A stretch of DNA of 64,000 nucleotides, taken from Phycisphaerae bacterium (GTDB taxonomy: Bacteria > Planctomycetota > Phycisphaerae > UBA1845). Below, piece by piece: positions 35,622 through 45,077 of the stretch (position 1 is the first letter of the stretch; every line of letters begins with the position of its first letter). The stretch covers positions 1 through 64,000 of the forward strand of contig JAJVHU010000009.1 of the NCBI GenBank assembly GCA_022072505.1, in the 5' to 3' direction. The position numbers and the translations under genes were made by a program. Below the pieces are notes generated by a model. That model saw only the letters and a program-made list of their open reading frames with translations, was not told the DNA's origin and searched no databases.

Positions 35622-35659
35622 GGGCGGGTCGAGTGTCAGGCTCGGCCCGCCCCTTGTGT
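35622..35659 (+). terminator. Terminator hairpin after the exported-gene trio
   Basis: Arms 35622-35633 (GGGCGGGTCGAG) and 35641-35652 form a 12-bp stem with one G-U pair and a 7-base loop, followed by CTTGTGTT. It lies 33 bp after the stop at 35589. Confidence 0.6.
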
Positions 35660-35742
35660 TGCGCCCCGTCGGGCGGGGGCGACCGGAGACTGGGGAGGAT
35701 GGCGGCGCGATCTCAAATCCGCAGGGGTGGATTTTCAGCTTC

Positions 35743-36011
35743 CTGAGTCTCCATCTGATTCCGGTGCGCATCGCCTTGGGGGTTTTGAGGATGCGACGCA
35801 GCGCGCTCTTGACCTCCCGCAGAGGCGTCCGTGTGTGCCGCGGAGGGTCATCTGAGAGGGGCGGGGCATTGGATACCGGAAGTTCCGGAGGGACGGGTGA
35901 GCCGCGGTGCGGCGGGCTTGCGTCATCTCCCCGATTCTTCCGTCCCTCCGGGACTTCCCTGTCCCCGCGCGGGTTTCCCAGCCCTGGCGTGCTGGGCTGT
36001 TTTCTGACGCC
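35743..36011 (-). repeat. 270-bp dispersed element, copy 2 (inverted)
   Basis: Inverted relative to copy 1 at 31988-32257 and almost equal in length. The internal palindrome around TCCGTCCCTCCGGGACTTCC is conserved. The right end runs straight into a frame that looks like the broken start of a DNA-binding protein (36027-36074, minus strand). Confidence 0.8.
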
Positions 36012-36514
36012 GCCGCCGATCGCTGCCCGAAGGAGCTGGGCAACCTCATCAAGCGCGAGGAAGTCATGTTCCATCACGAGGTCACAAACCAGTTCCTGTG
36101 GAGCATGTTCTAAAACTCTGATCCCGGAACCGGGTGAACCGCGAACTTCAGTTCGTGCGGAGTCAGTCCCTCCCCGGGAAACGAGGGAAGAAAAGCCGCA
36201 CTGACAGGAAAGAAAAGCCGCATTGACGACGACGCGCGGGAAAGACGCCTCGGACGCATCCGCATACCGCGAAATCGCGCGATCCAGCGGACCCAGACCG
36301 TCGCGGCATTCCGCTGGAATCTTGCTTTGTCGCTCAAGGCGGGATAAGCTGATCAGCATAGGGGGAACGTCCAGCGCCCCGGCGCCACGCCGCGACTTCC
36401 GTGTGCGGCGAGCGACTGCCGGTCGCGCCGGGCGGATCATCAGGCCGGAGCGTGAGGGGGAGTTGCGCGCCGACCGCATCGGCGGCGTCGCGCGCCGGGC
36501 TTCGGCAGGAGGAA
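36012..36514. other. Gene-free interval with remnant and short duplication
   Basis: 503 bp. Minus-strand 36027-36074 reads MEHDFLALDEVAQLLR, like the N terminus of an excisionase-type helix-turn-helix protein, then passes into repeat copy 2. A 19-bp unit (AAGAAAAGCCGCA-TGAC) is duplicated at about 36189-36226. Otherwise nothing is recognised. Confidence 0.45.
36027..36112 (-). pseudogene. Possible remnant of an excisionase-like HTH gene
   Basis: The fragment LVCDLVMEHDFLALDEVAQL followed by LRAA resembles the first helix of excisionase/MerR-type DNA-binding proteins. The second helix is missing because the frame enters the 270-bp repeat. The match is short, so chance is possible. Confidence 0.25.
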
Positions 36515-37546
36515 ATGACCGTGTTACGCATCGCAGGGCGGTTGCGGCGTCTCGCAGGGCGGTTGCGGCGTCCGGGGTGGGCGGCGGTGCTGGCGGGCGC
36601 ATTGATCGGCGTTCCGGTTGCGGCACACATCTTCATTTTCCCGTGGCAGCGGGCCGGGAACGCGCCCTGCGAACCGGGGCGAGGCTGGCGGGTCGAGTGT
36701 TTCTGGGACATTCCCGAGGGTTCGGCGGCGCATCTGCTGACGGCCGAGAACTACATCATCGGCCGCGATCCGACGTTCACGTTTCAAGCGGATTACCTGG
36801 ACTGGCCGGCGGGAGACGCCGCCAGCGTTCCCGATGACACGCTGTCGACGATGGGCGACCTGCTCAACGCCTACCTCAGCGATCTGTCCGACCCCGAGGC
36901 GTTGAACCTGCCGATGCGGCACTTCCTGATCCGCGCGACGGGCTACTTCGACGTCATCCTCGAGGACGCGAAGGATTCGTTTTCGCCGCCGATCCGCAAG
37001 GACTACGGTCTGATCGCTTTTGACGGCGGGCGGGTGCGCATCGACACGACGACGATCTTCCGGATCGTCGTGCCGATCCCGCCGGACAGCTTCTTCTTCG
37101 AGGACGCGATCTACCCGTCGCCCGGGGCCTACAAGATTGAAATCACGTACTTCCAGCGGTTCAACCCCGGCGGAACCGACGGGACGGAACTGGCGGGCGT
37201 TGAATTGCGCACGTGCCAGCCGGACGGGTTCGACCATCCGGGAGGCGAGCTCATGATCTGTCCGGACGGCAGCCTCGCACGGGTCACGCCGCCGAGGCTG
37301 ATCTACCAGTTCGAGGACGTGCTGCCGGAGATCGTGGGCGACTTCGACGCCGATAACGACGTGGATCTGTTCGACTTCTCGCGGTTTCAGCGATGCTTCA
37401 CCGACTCGGGGTTCGAGGGCGAATACGATGAGGGGTGCGAGAAGTTCGACCTCGAACTCGACGACGACGTGGATCTGGACGACTACCGCGACTCGTTCTC
37501 CGAGTTCACGGGCGCGCTCGAATGCGATCGCGTGGGAGGGGGATGA
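36515..37546 (+). CDS. Exported dockerin-tagged protein of unknown function
   Basis: 343 residues. A basic N terminus and one hydrophobic helix (about 20-38) form a signal peptide or anchor. The middle (about 45-290) is a beta-rich domain of unknown family with FWDIPEGSAAHLLTAENYII and ITTIFRIVVPIPPDSFFF-like strands. The C-terminal 55 residues hold two EF-hand loops, DFDADNDVDLFDFSRFQRCF and LELDDDVDLDDYRDSF, the dockerin-like pair typical of planctomycete exported proteins. AGGAGG sits only 2 bases before ATG 36515 but 8 before GTG 36521, so GTG may be the true start. The stop overlaps the cytochrome start by 4 bases. Confidence 0.7.
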   Translation: MTVLRIAGRLRRLAGRLRRPGWAAVLAGALIGVPVAAHIFIFPWQRAGNAPCEPGRGWRVECFWDIPEGSAAHLLTAENYIIGRDPTFTFQADYLDWPAGDAASVPDDTLSTMGDLLNAYLSDLSDPEALNLPMRHFLIRATGYFDVILEDAKDSFSPPIRKDYGLIAFDGGRVRIDTTTIFRIVVPIPPDSFFFEDAIYPSPGAYKIEITYFQRFNPGGTDGTELAGVELRTCQPDGFDHPGGELMICPDGSLARVTPPRLIYQFEDVLPEIVGDFDADNDVDLFDFSRFQRCFTDSGFEGEYDEGCEKFDLELDDDVDLDDYRDSFSEFTGALECDRVGGG

Positions 37547-39369
37547 TCCGGATGCGCTTGAAGCCTGTCGGCGCCTGCATCAGTGCGGCCATGCTTGCCG
37601 CGTCGGTCCGCGCGGAGATCCCGATCAAGACCACGCTGCGCGATTTCTTTCAGGGCGGAAGCCAGCCCGACGGCGGATACGACCAGTTCCTGCACAGCCA
37701 GAACTGCGGAACGTGTCACGGGTCGGTGGAGGAGAGCGTGCGGATCATGCAGCCGTGGGAGGGCAGCATGATGGCGCACGCGGCGCGGGATCCGCTCTTC
37801 TACGCGTGCCTCGCCATCGCCGAGCAGGACGCGCAGTTCGTCGGCGACATCTGCATCCGCTGTCACACGCCTCGAGCGTGGCTGTCGGGACGGTCGAACC
37901 CGACCGACGGCTCGGCGATCAACGCCAGCGACCGCGACAGCGTCAACTGCAATCTCTGCCACCGGATGGTGGACCCGGTGTACGAGAAAGGCGTCAGCCC
38001 GGTCGAAGACGCGACCGTCCTGAACAACCTTCTCAACATTCCCGCGGATTTCTCGGGGGGGAAGTACGTGATGGATCCGCGCGACCGGCGTCGCGGAGCG
38101 CGCGCCACCGAGCCGCCGCACTCCTTCCTGCACTCGCCGTTTCATAAGGAGGCGCAGCTTTGCGGGACGTGCCACGACGTCAGCAACCCGGCGTACACCC
38201 GCCAGCCGGATGACACTTACGTCCTGAACGAGTTGGACGCGGAGCACCCGACGGACCTTGCCTACGACCAGTTCCCGCTGGAGCGGACCTTCAGTGAGTG
38301 GCTGGCCAGCGACTTCGCCCGCGGCGGCATCGACATGGGCGGTCGCTTCGGGGGCAACCGCCGGGTGGTCAGCACCTGCCAGGACTGTCACATGCCCGCG
38401 GTGGACGGGGCGGCGTGCGACTTCGGCGATCCGCCGGTGTACCCCGACCTGGCGGCGCACGAACTGGTCGGCGGCAACGCCTGGGTCGGCGAGATGATCA
38501 TCAACCTTTACCCCAACGAAGTGAACGCCGACGCCCTGATCGCCGGGATGGAGCGTGCGAGGGACATGCTCCGTCGCTCGCTGACCCTCGAAGCGACGCA
38601 GGACGGCGACCTGCTGCGCGTCCGCATCGTCAATGAAACCGGGCATAAACTTCCGTCGGGATATCCCGAGGGCCGGCGGATGTGGATCCAGATCGAATGT
38701 CGTGACGTTAACGGAGACCTTCTTGCCGAGTTCGGAGCGTATGACTGGGATCGGGCCAACCTCTCGACCGAAGACACGAAGGTCTACGAGGCGAAGCTGG
38801 GGCTGGATCAGGCGGTGGCGGACCTGACGGGTCTTCCGGTCGGCGAGGGGTTTCACTTCGCGCTGAACAACGTCGTGTACAAGGACAACCGCATCCCCCC
38901 GCGCGGCTTCAATAACGAGGTTTTCAAATACATCCAGGCCGCACCCGTGGCGAAGGGGTATTCCGACGGTCAATACTGGGACGAGACGGCGTACCTGCTA
39001 CCGATGGGGACGACATCCGCAACAGCGCGGGTGTATTATCAGACGGCGAGCAAGGACTACATCCTTTTCCTCCGCGATGAGAACCGCACCAACACCGCCG
39101 GTCAGGTGCTTTATGATCAGTGGCGACAGACGGGAAAGTCGCCGCCGGTGGAGATGGCGTCTGCGGAGGTTGAGATTCTGTGGTTCAATAACGGGGATTT
39201 CGACGGAGGCGGAGAGCGGACGCTGTATGATCACGCTGAATCGGTCCTGTGCATGACGGGTCCGGAGGGAGGTCCGGTGGAGCCGGCATGTGAGCCGGGC
39301 GATCTGAACGGCGACGGCGACATCGATCTGGAGGACTGGCGTCGGTTTCAGAATCGGTTCGGCGGGTAG
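37543..39369 (+). CDS. Exported five-heme cytochrome c with dockerin-like tail
   Basis: 608 residues. After a signal peptide (cleavage near residue 24) there are five CxxCH heme motifs at about 55, 104, 136, 207 and 279 (CGTCH, CIRCH, CNLCH, CGTCH, CQDCH), as in cytochrome c554-like multiheme proteins. Residues about 340-570 are a beta-rich domain with ETGHKLPSGYPEGRRMW. The end, EPGDLNGDGDIDLEDWRRFQ, is one EF-hand of dockerin type. It would carry electrons in the periplasm or on the cell surface. ATG 37543 overlaps the upstream stop (ATGA), so both proteins are co-translated and may form a complex. No maturation genes are in the window. Confidence 0.85.
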   Translation: MIRMRLKPVGACISAAMLAASVRAEIPIKTTLRDFFQGGSQPDGGYDQFLHSQNCGTCHGSVEESVRIMQPWEGSMMAHAARDPLFYACLAIAEQDAQFVGDICIRCHTPRAWLSGRSNPTDGSAINASDRDSVNCNLCHRMVDPVYEKGVSPVEDATVLNNLLNIPADFSGGKYVMDPRDRRRGARATEPPHSFLHSPFHKEAQLCGTCHDVSNPAYTRQPDDTYVLNELDAEHPTDLAYDQFPLERTFSEWLASDFARGGIDMGGRFGGNRRVVSTCQDCHMPAVDGAACDFGDPPVYPDLAAHELVGGNAWVGEMIINLYPNEVNADALIAGMERARDMLRRSLTLEATQDGDLLRVRIVNETGHKLPSGYPEGRRMWIQIECRDVNGDLLAEFGAYDWDRANLSTEDTKVYEAKLGLDQAVADLTGLPVGEGFHFALNNVVYKDNRIPPRGFNNEVFKYIQAAPVAKGYSDGQYWDETAYLLPMGTTSATARVYYQTASKDYILFLRDENRTNTAGQVLYDQWRQTGKSPPVEMASAEVEILWFNNGDFDGGGERTLYDHAESVLCMTGPEGGPVEPACEPGDLNGDGDIDLEDWRRFQNRFGG

Positions 39370-39519
39370 CCGCGCCATGCGGAATGCAATTTCAGCGGCG
39401 GATCATGACGCAACGGAGGGCGGCTGCCGAGAGGGTATTGGCCGCGTCGGCAGGCGAGGGGGATGGGTGAGCACACGGCGAGTCCGTGGGCGGGGTCGAT
39501 TGACATAGGGGGATGGGAC

Positions 39520-40557
39520 ATGAGTCGAATTGGGGCGGGATTCACCGCCGTCGCGGTTGCGGGGTTCATCAGCAGTGCGGCGCAGGCGCATCCGCCGGAG
39601 CCGATCGGAACGGCGAACATCACGCTGCGGTGGATGACGATGCACGGGCATGAGGAGGTTCTCACCGACGTGCGGGACTTCACGGGACGGGATCATGACG
39701 ACGCCGTGCCGCTGGACGGCGACCACAACATCCTCTGCTTTTTTTCGTCCAACGCGTTCGGCATCCGCACCGATGTCCGCGGCGCGATCTACGAGAACGA
39801 GTCGCTCATCGCGCACGCGTTCTTCAAGGATCATCACGATCACTCGCACGATTACTTTCACATGATCGAGAGCGAGGACACGATGATCACGATCGAGATC
39901 ACCGGCATACATTTCGAGCACCCCGTCACGGTGGTCCGCCCGACGATCCTTCTGCACAAGTTCTGGGACTCGGACCAGGTTGACCAGCTCGACAACTTCT
40001 ACATTAACCTGCACAACTACGGGTTGAGCACGGACCTCTGGCGCGATCACGGGTTGTTCTTCCCGAACACCTTCTCGGATTTTCCCGTGCCGAATTACGA
40101 CCTTGGAGAAGCGACTTCGGCGGGCGACGTCACGGTGATCGGCGACGGGACGAACGAGATTTCGATCATTTTCTCGTTCCCTTACAGCGTCTTCAAACAC
40201 TACGAAGAGACGGGTCAGGACGTTCCGGACGGCCTGCCGGCGCCCTTCGGTTATCTCGAACCGTTTCACTTCCACGTGGAGTGGATCGCGCGCGGACACG
40301 ATCCTTATGTGCCGTGCGAGGACGTGAAGAAGTTCAAGGCGAACTGCTCCGGACGGAAGATCAAGGCGAAAGTCGTGGCGAAGCGGCTTGAGCCGGGCAC
40401 GCTGGTGACGATCGACAGCGACGGAGAGTGGCACGCGATCGAGATCGGCGAGGACGGCAAGGGCACGACGAGCTTCAAGCCGCGCCGCGCCGGGGATCAC
40501 GAGGTGTTCATCGCCGACTGTCCGGATCGCAGCGTCACCGTGACCTGCGGCGGCTGA
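39520..40557 (+). CDS. His-rich exported protein with divergent four-Cys tail
   Basis: 345 residues. A signal peptide (about 1-23, ending AQAH) is followed by a beta-rich domain. It has a striking acidic/His segment, HAFFKDHHDHSHDYFHMIE, and other His pairs (MHGHEE, GRDHDD, FHFHVEW) that could bind transition metals. The last 80 residues, from CEDVKKFKANC to DCPDRSVTVTCGG, keep the four-Cys spacing of the domain found at the ends of the proteins stopping at 25495 and 43162, with GKGTTSF in place of GKGKA.F. ATG 39520 has AGGGGG upstream. It lies 150 bp after the cytochrome, same strand, and may belong with it. Confidence 0.7.
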   Translation: MSRIGAGFTAVAVAGFISSAAQAHPPEPIGTANITLRWMTMHGHEEVLTDVRDFTGRDHDDAVPLDGDHNILCFFSSNAFGIRTDVRGAIYENESLIAHAFFKDHHDHSHDYFHMIESEDTMITIEITGIHFEHPVTVVRPTILLHKFWDSDQVDQLDNFYINLHNYGLSTDLWRDHGLFFPNTFSDFPVPNYDLGEATSAGDVTVIGDGTNEISIIFSFPYSVFKHYEETGQDVPDGLPAPFGYLEPFHFHVEWIARGHDPYVPCEDVKKFKANCSGRKIKAKVVAKRLEPGTLVTIDSDGEWHAIEIGEDGKGTTSFKPRRAGDHEVFIADCPDRSVTVTCGG

Positions 40558-40579
40558 CTCGCACGCACGGTTTGAGTCA

Positions 40580-40625
40580 CATGCGACGGCGCGCGGTTCA
40601 AGGCGCGCCGTCGCATGCGCTTTCA
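40580..40625. terminator. Bidirectional terminator between convergent genes
   Basis: A perfect 15-bp stem, 40580-40594 (CATGCGACGGCGCGC) with 40603-40617, has an 8-base loop. It lies between the stop at 40557 (plus) and the stop at 40623 (minus). T-runs are short (CTTTC on the plus side). Confidence 0.65.
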
Positions 40626-42920
40626 TCGTTGTCGTCGGTCTGACGTTCCCCCGAGGTCCGAACCGGCGGGAACGGCGCGTCCCGCCCGCATCAGCAGCAG
40701 GGGCAGCAGCGTCAGGTCCGCGATCAGCGCCCACGTCATCGTGTAACCGATCAGCCCTCCGAAGTGCGCGGTGGGCAGGAAGCTCGACAGCGTCAGGATC
40801 GAGAACCCGCCGATCACGACGATCCCCGTGAAAAGGCAGGCGCGCCCGACGCTCCCGCTGGCGCGGCGGATCGCCTCCGCGCGATCGCCCGACGCCGCCG
40901 CCAGCTCCCGGAAGCGCCAGACATAGTGGACCGTGCTGTCCACCGAGATGCCGAACACCACCGACAGCATCATCACCGTCGTCATGTTCACCGGCACGCC
41001 CGCCCAACCCATCGTGCCCACGCAGATGACGACCGGAACCGCATTCGGAATCAGGCAGATCAGCGCGAGGCGCAAAGACCGCAGCCACCACGCCAGCACC
41101 GCCAGAATCGCCGCGCCCGCCAGGGCGAACGACGTGTACTGATCGCGCACCAGCTCGGCGACCAGCGTCGCGTAGAAGGGATAAAGGCCGGTGACGACGA
41201 CGACGTGACCGTCTCCGAACACGGCGCGGGCCCGCTTCTGAAGATCCTCAATCACGCGCAGCTTCTCGCCGACGCTGACGCCTTCGATCGCGCGGAGGTT
41301 GATGCGCATCGCCGTGCGATCCGCGCTGAAGAAGTTGCGCAGGGCGTCCGGACCGAGCAGCAGCGACGCGGCGGCGGCGCGGAACGTCAGCCCGGCGTTC
41401 AGCGCGGGCGGCGCGCCGGGCACGACGTCCAGCAGGTCCGCCGGGGTCATCGCCTTGCGGATCACGTTCGGGTGCGCGGCGACGGCGTCCTCCGCGAACG
41501 CCCGGGCGCGGCGCAAGGCGTCGACCGTCATCATGCCTCCGCCGTCGTCGCGGCGGATGACGACGTCCACCGCGCCCAGCGGCGTGAGGTTCCGCTCGAT
41601 GAACTCGTAGCTGCGGCGCACCTCGCTGTCCGGACGGAAATTCCGCACGAAGTCGCTTTCAAACCGCAGCCGCGCCGCCCCGGCGGAGGACGCGGCGACG
41701 ACGATGATGAACCCCCCGACCAGCGCCCGAGGATGCGCGATCGAGCGCTCGGCCGCCGCGATCAACCCCCGCCTCACCCGCGCATCCAGCGCCGTGTCCG
41801 AGCGCACGTCCTTCCGCCGCGCCAGCAGGCCGGACAGCACCACGCTGAACACGAGACCGATCCCCAGCCCCAGCGCCATCAGCGCCCCGAAGGTCCGCAC
41901 CGGCGTCAGCCGCGAGACGCACACCGACGCGAACCCCGCCATCGTCGTGATCATCGCCGCAGCGCAGGGCATCGTCATGCGCTTCAGCATCCGCCTCAGC
42001 GCCGCCGTCGGCCTCCCCTCGACGCCGCCCCCGGCGCTTTCCGCCTCCGACCGGCACGCTTCGTAATCCGCCGCGAGTTGCACGCCGTTCCCGACGGTCA
42101 GCACGACGATCAGAATCACGAGCATCTGCACGACCAGCGACGTGTTCAGACCCAGCGCCGCCGCAAGACCCAGCGTACACGCCAGCGTCGCCAGCCCCGC
42201 CCCCACCGTCGCCGCCAGCGGCAGGACGCCGCGCAGCACCACCGCCAACGTCGCTCCAAGCAGCGCAAACGCCGCCAGCGAGAACCGCACCAGATCGCGG
42301 TCCACCGCCGCGTACATGTCGATCAGCGTCACATAAGGCCCGGCGAGGATGAACTCGGCCTCCGGGTGGTTCCGCCGCGCGTCCTCGACGATCGACTTGA
42401 GTCGGCCGACGACCTCGCGCCGGTGCTCGCCGTTGCGCGCCGGGTCGGACGCCGCGCCGCCCGCGCCCTCCCCGGACATCTGAAGCACGATCGTCGCCGT
42501 CCGGCGGTCCCGGCTCAGCAGGTTGCCGTCCACCAGCGGGTGCCGAATGAGGGGCTCCGCCGCGAGACGGCGCAGCCACCCGGGAATCTGCGTCCACGCT
42601 CCAACCTGCTGAACCGACGGCACGTTCTCAAGACGTTCGACCATCCCCGCGACGATCGCCAGCGACGCCGGCGACAGCGCGTCGTCTGTCCGCATCGCGA
42701 CGAGGGCGAGTTCGTTGCTCGTGAATTCCTCCAGGGTTGAGCGAAACGTCAGGTAATGCTCGTCGCGCGAGGCGATGAACGCCTCCAGGCGGTAGTCGCG
42801 GCGCAGCCCCGGCTTCAACATCAACACCCCGCCGGCCGCGGCCAGCGCCGCGACGCCGATCGCCGCGCGTCCGGCGCGCCGGAACAGGATCGCTTCAACC
42901 GCGGATCTCCACATCTGCAT
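40623..42920 (-). CDS. RND/MMPL-family transporter (HAE3 type)
   Basis: 765 residues with the duplicated layout of RND permeases. One helix (about 18-38) is followed by a periplasmic loop, six helices (about 210-400), a second loop, then six helices to the end. The GNGVQLAADYEA and FGISVDSTVHYVWRF segments correspond to the paired helix-4 motifs with conserved Asp/His. The size fits the compact HAE3/MMPL exporters of hopanoids or lipids rather than the larger HAE1 drug pumps. No membrane-fusion or outer-membrane partner is adjacent. It is transcribed alone toward the terminator at 40580. Confidence 0.85.
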   Translation of the reverse strand: MQMWRSAVEAILFRRAGRAAIGVAALAAAGGVLMLKPGLRRDYRLEAFIASRDEHYLTFRSTLEEFTSNELALVAMRTDDALSPASLAIVAGMVERLENVPSVQQVGAWTQIPGWLRRLAAEPLIRHPLVDGNLLSRDRRTATIVLQMSGEGAGGAASDPARNGEHRREVVGRLKSIVEDARRNHPEAEFILAGPYVTLIDMYAAVDRDLVRFSLAAFALLGATLAVVLRGVLPLAATVGAGLATLACTLGLAAALGLNTSLVVQMLVILIVVLTVGNGVQLAADYEACRSEAESAGGGVEGRPTAALRRMLKRMTMPCAAAMITTMAGFASVCVSRLTPVRTFGALMALGLGIGLVFSVVLSGLLARRKDVRSDTALDARVRRGLIAAAERSIAHPRALVGGFIIVVAASSAGAARLRFESDFVRNFRPDSEVRRSYEFIERNLTPLGAVDVVIRRDDGGGMMTVDALRRARAFAEDAVAAHPNVIRKAMTPADLLDVVPGAPPALNAGLTFRAAAASLLLGPDALRNFFSADRTAMRINLRAIEGVSVGEKLRVIEDLQKRARAVFGDGHVVVVTGLYPFYATLVAELVRDQYTSFALAGAAILAVLAWWLRSLRLALICLIPNAVPVVICVGTMGWAGVPVNMTTVMMLSVVFGISVDSTVHYVWRFRELAAASGDRAEAIRRASGSVGRACLFTGIVVIGGFSILTLSSFLPTAHFGGLIGYTMTWALIADLTLLPLLLMRAGRAVPAGSDLGGTSDRRQR

Positions 42921-42950
42921 CGGGGCCAGTGTAGACCGAGCCCGACTTCG

Positions 42951-43031
42951 GGCCTACCTGCGCCGCGCGGCTTCAGCCCGCGCGAACTCTTCAGGCCTAC
43001 CTGCGCCGCGAGGCTTCAGCCCGCGCGAACT
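42951..43031. repeat. Duplicated 38-bp REP-like unit
   Basis: Copies at 42951-42988 and 42994-43031 differ at about one base. Each contains the imperfect palindrome CGCGCGGCTTCAGCCCGCGCG. A reverse-complement copy of the core is at 46499-46518. It lies just upstream of the MMPL gene, in a 241-bp spacer with no gene. Confidence 0.8.
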
Positions 43032-43161
43032 TGCGAACCCGCCGTGTTTCCGAAGTTCGCGCAGACCGAGGCCCGCGACGCCGAAGATAGACGCCGCGGG
43101 CCTGTGACTGCGTATCTCTGCCCGACATCGGTGCGGAAATCCCGATCCGCACCGCATACGA

Positions 43162-44787
43162 TTACGGACAGGAATACTCAAACGTGGATTCCGCGCCGCA
43201 CCCGAACGTCGCCACGGCGACGCCCGATCCGGACGCCAGATTCTTGAACTTCGCCTTGCCCTTGCCGTTGGCCTTGAGCACGCCGGATTTTGCCTCGCCG
43301 CTTTGCAGCTCGACCGTGAAAGCGTCGAAGGGCGCACCCCCGCCGACCTTCACGACGAGCAGCCCGCCGCCGTCGCGCGCCTTGCAGTTCGCCGCGGTAA
43401 TCGTCTCTGTCCCGAGGCAGGCGGCTTCACTGTAACGGAGAGTGAAGGATTCGGTTTTGCCCGAACTTCCCAACGTGGTTCCGGTCACGAAAAAGGTGTC
43501 ATTCGGCCCGAGCACGACGGAGAACCCGTAATCCTGCCCCCCGCCCTCGCCGTTGAAAAGATCGCTCCAGAGCAGGGCGCCGTTCGTGTTGTACTTGATC
43601 GTGATCGCGTCGTCCCCGCGGCTGTATCCGTTCCAGCCGTATCCCGTCACGTACACGTCCGCGTTCTCGTTCAATTCAAGATCGAAGCCCCAGTCCTCGC
43701 CGAACCACTCCGTGCGGAATCGCTGAACCCACTGTGCGGCGCCGGCGGAGTTGTACTTGATCGTCGCCATGTCGTACTCGCCGCCGCCGGTCATCGACGC
43801 GCCGGTGACGTACACGTTGTGCGCGGCGTCCACCTCAACGTCCCACCCGTAGTGAAACCCGTATCCGCCGTAGGTGGCGCTCCACTGAAAGTCGCCGTTG
43901 GCGGCGTACTTCAGCGTCGCGTAGTCAAAACCCGCCGCCGTGTCCTCGATCCCCACGAGATAGACATTGTCGGCGCTGTCCGTCGTGATGCCGTAAGGAC
44001 CGTCGCCGCCGTTGGCCGCGCCGTTGTGATAGCGCTCCCAGAGCAGGTTGCCGTCCAGGTCGTATTTCAAAGTCATGAAGTCGATCGTCCCGCTGGAACC
44101 GATGCCGTCGCCGCCGACATAAAGCGACCCGGCGTCCGACACTTCCAGAACGTATCCTCGCGACGTCGGGTTGCCCGGATAAGAACCCGTGTGACGCCGA
44201 ACCCACGTCTGGGATCCGTCCGGAGCGTACTTGATCACGACGGTTTCATCGAAACCGCTGGCGCCCACCGAGAAACCGGAGACGTAAATATTATTGTCCG
44301 CGTCGAGGTCGAGCAGCGGTCCGAAGGGGCCGTCGTCCGCGCTGACGGGTCCGTCATACCGGTTCGCCCACAAGAGCTCGCCGTCGGGGGCGAATTTCAA
44401 CGTCAGGATGTCGTAGCCCGTGCCGTCGCCGATCGACGGGCCGATCACGATGATGTTGTCCTGAGCGTCAATCTTGAGATAGAAGCCCTGATCGTAACTG
44501 TCGCCGGGGCCCGTGTACCCGCTCACCCAGAGCACTTTCCCGGCGGGGCTGAACTTCACGACCTGCACGTCATAATCCGACGCCGTCAATTCCGTCCAGC
44601 CCGCGACGATGATGTTGCCTTCGCTGTCCAGGACGCCCTGGCTGCCCACGTCGCCGATGCTCAGCGGATTCACGTACTGGGCCAGCCACGTGCGCCGGAT
44701 CGGCTGCCCCGACGCCGTGATGACCGGCAGCACTCCGAAGACGCCGGCCAGGGTCAACGATCCCGCTATCCCACGCTTCCCTCGCAT
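43162..44787 (-). CDS. Exported eight-repeat propeller protein with four-Cys tail
   Basis: 541 residues. A signal peptide (about 1-28) is followed by eight repeats of about 50-55 residues. Each has a VKFSPAGKVLWV-like strand pair and a D..DN.YV.G core (NIIVAG, NIIVIG, NIYVSG, SLYVGG, NVYLVG, NVYVTG, DVYVTG, TFFVTG), as in SBBP-type beta-propellers. The last 86 residues are the four-Cys domain: CLGTETITAANC, DAFTVELQSGE, GKGKAKFKNL, then GCGAESTFEYSCP at the very end. It is clearly homologous to the tail of the beta-helix protein at 24149. ATG 44787 has AAAGGATG upstream. Likely surface-exposed; binding partner unknown. Confidence 0.8.
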   Translation of the reverse strand: MRGKRGIAGSLTLAGVFGVLPVITASGQPIRRTWLAQYVNPLSIGDVGSQGVLDSEGNIIVAGWTELTASDYDVQVVKFSPAGKVLWVSGYTGPGDSYDQGFYLKIDAQDNIIVIGPSIGDGTGYDILTLKFAPDGELLWANRYDGPVSADDGPFGPLLDLDADNNIYVSGFSVGASGFDETVVIKYAPDGSQTWVRRHTGSYPGNPTSRGYVLEVSDAGSLYVGGDGIGSSGTIDFMTLKYDLDGNLLWERYHNGAANGGDGPYGITTDSADNVYLVGIEDTAAGFDYATLKYAANGDFQWSATYGGYGFHYGWDVEVDAAHNVYVTGASMTGGGEYDMATIKYNSAGAAQWVQRFRTEWFGEDWGFDLELNENADVYVTGYGWNGYSRGDDAITIKYNTNGALLWSDLFNGEGGGQDYGFSVVLGPNDTFFVTGTTLGSSGKTESFTLRYSEAACLGTETITAANCKARDGGGLLVVKVGGGAPFDAFTVELQSGEAKSGVLKANGKGKAKFKNLASGSGVAVATFGCGAESTFEYSCP

Positions 44788-45077
44788 GACTTCATCCTTT
44801 CCTGATCGAGTTGAGTTGATTGAGATGTTCTGCTGCGCCCTTCATGTCGGATTCGGTCACGCCCGATCCGGGCGATCCGACCCCGTTTTCCGCGCCAGGG
44901 CGCGTCGGCTCACGCCTTCCACGAGTTAGACGTAATCCAGCCGGGCAACTGCCGCGCCCCTCGCGGCGGAGGGCTTGCGGCGGGCGGATCCGGCGGGCCG
45001 GATCCGGTCGAGAACGCCGCGCAAGCCGAACTCCGCTTTTTGACGAGAGGGCGTTATCCACCTTTAATCACGCCCGG

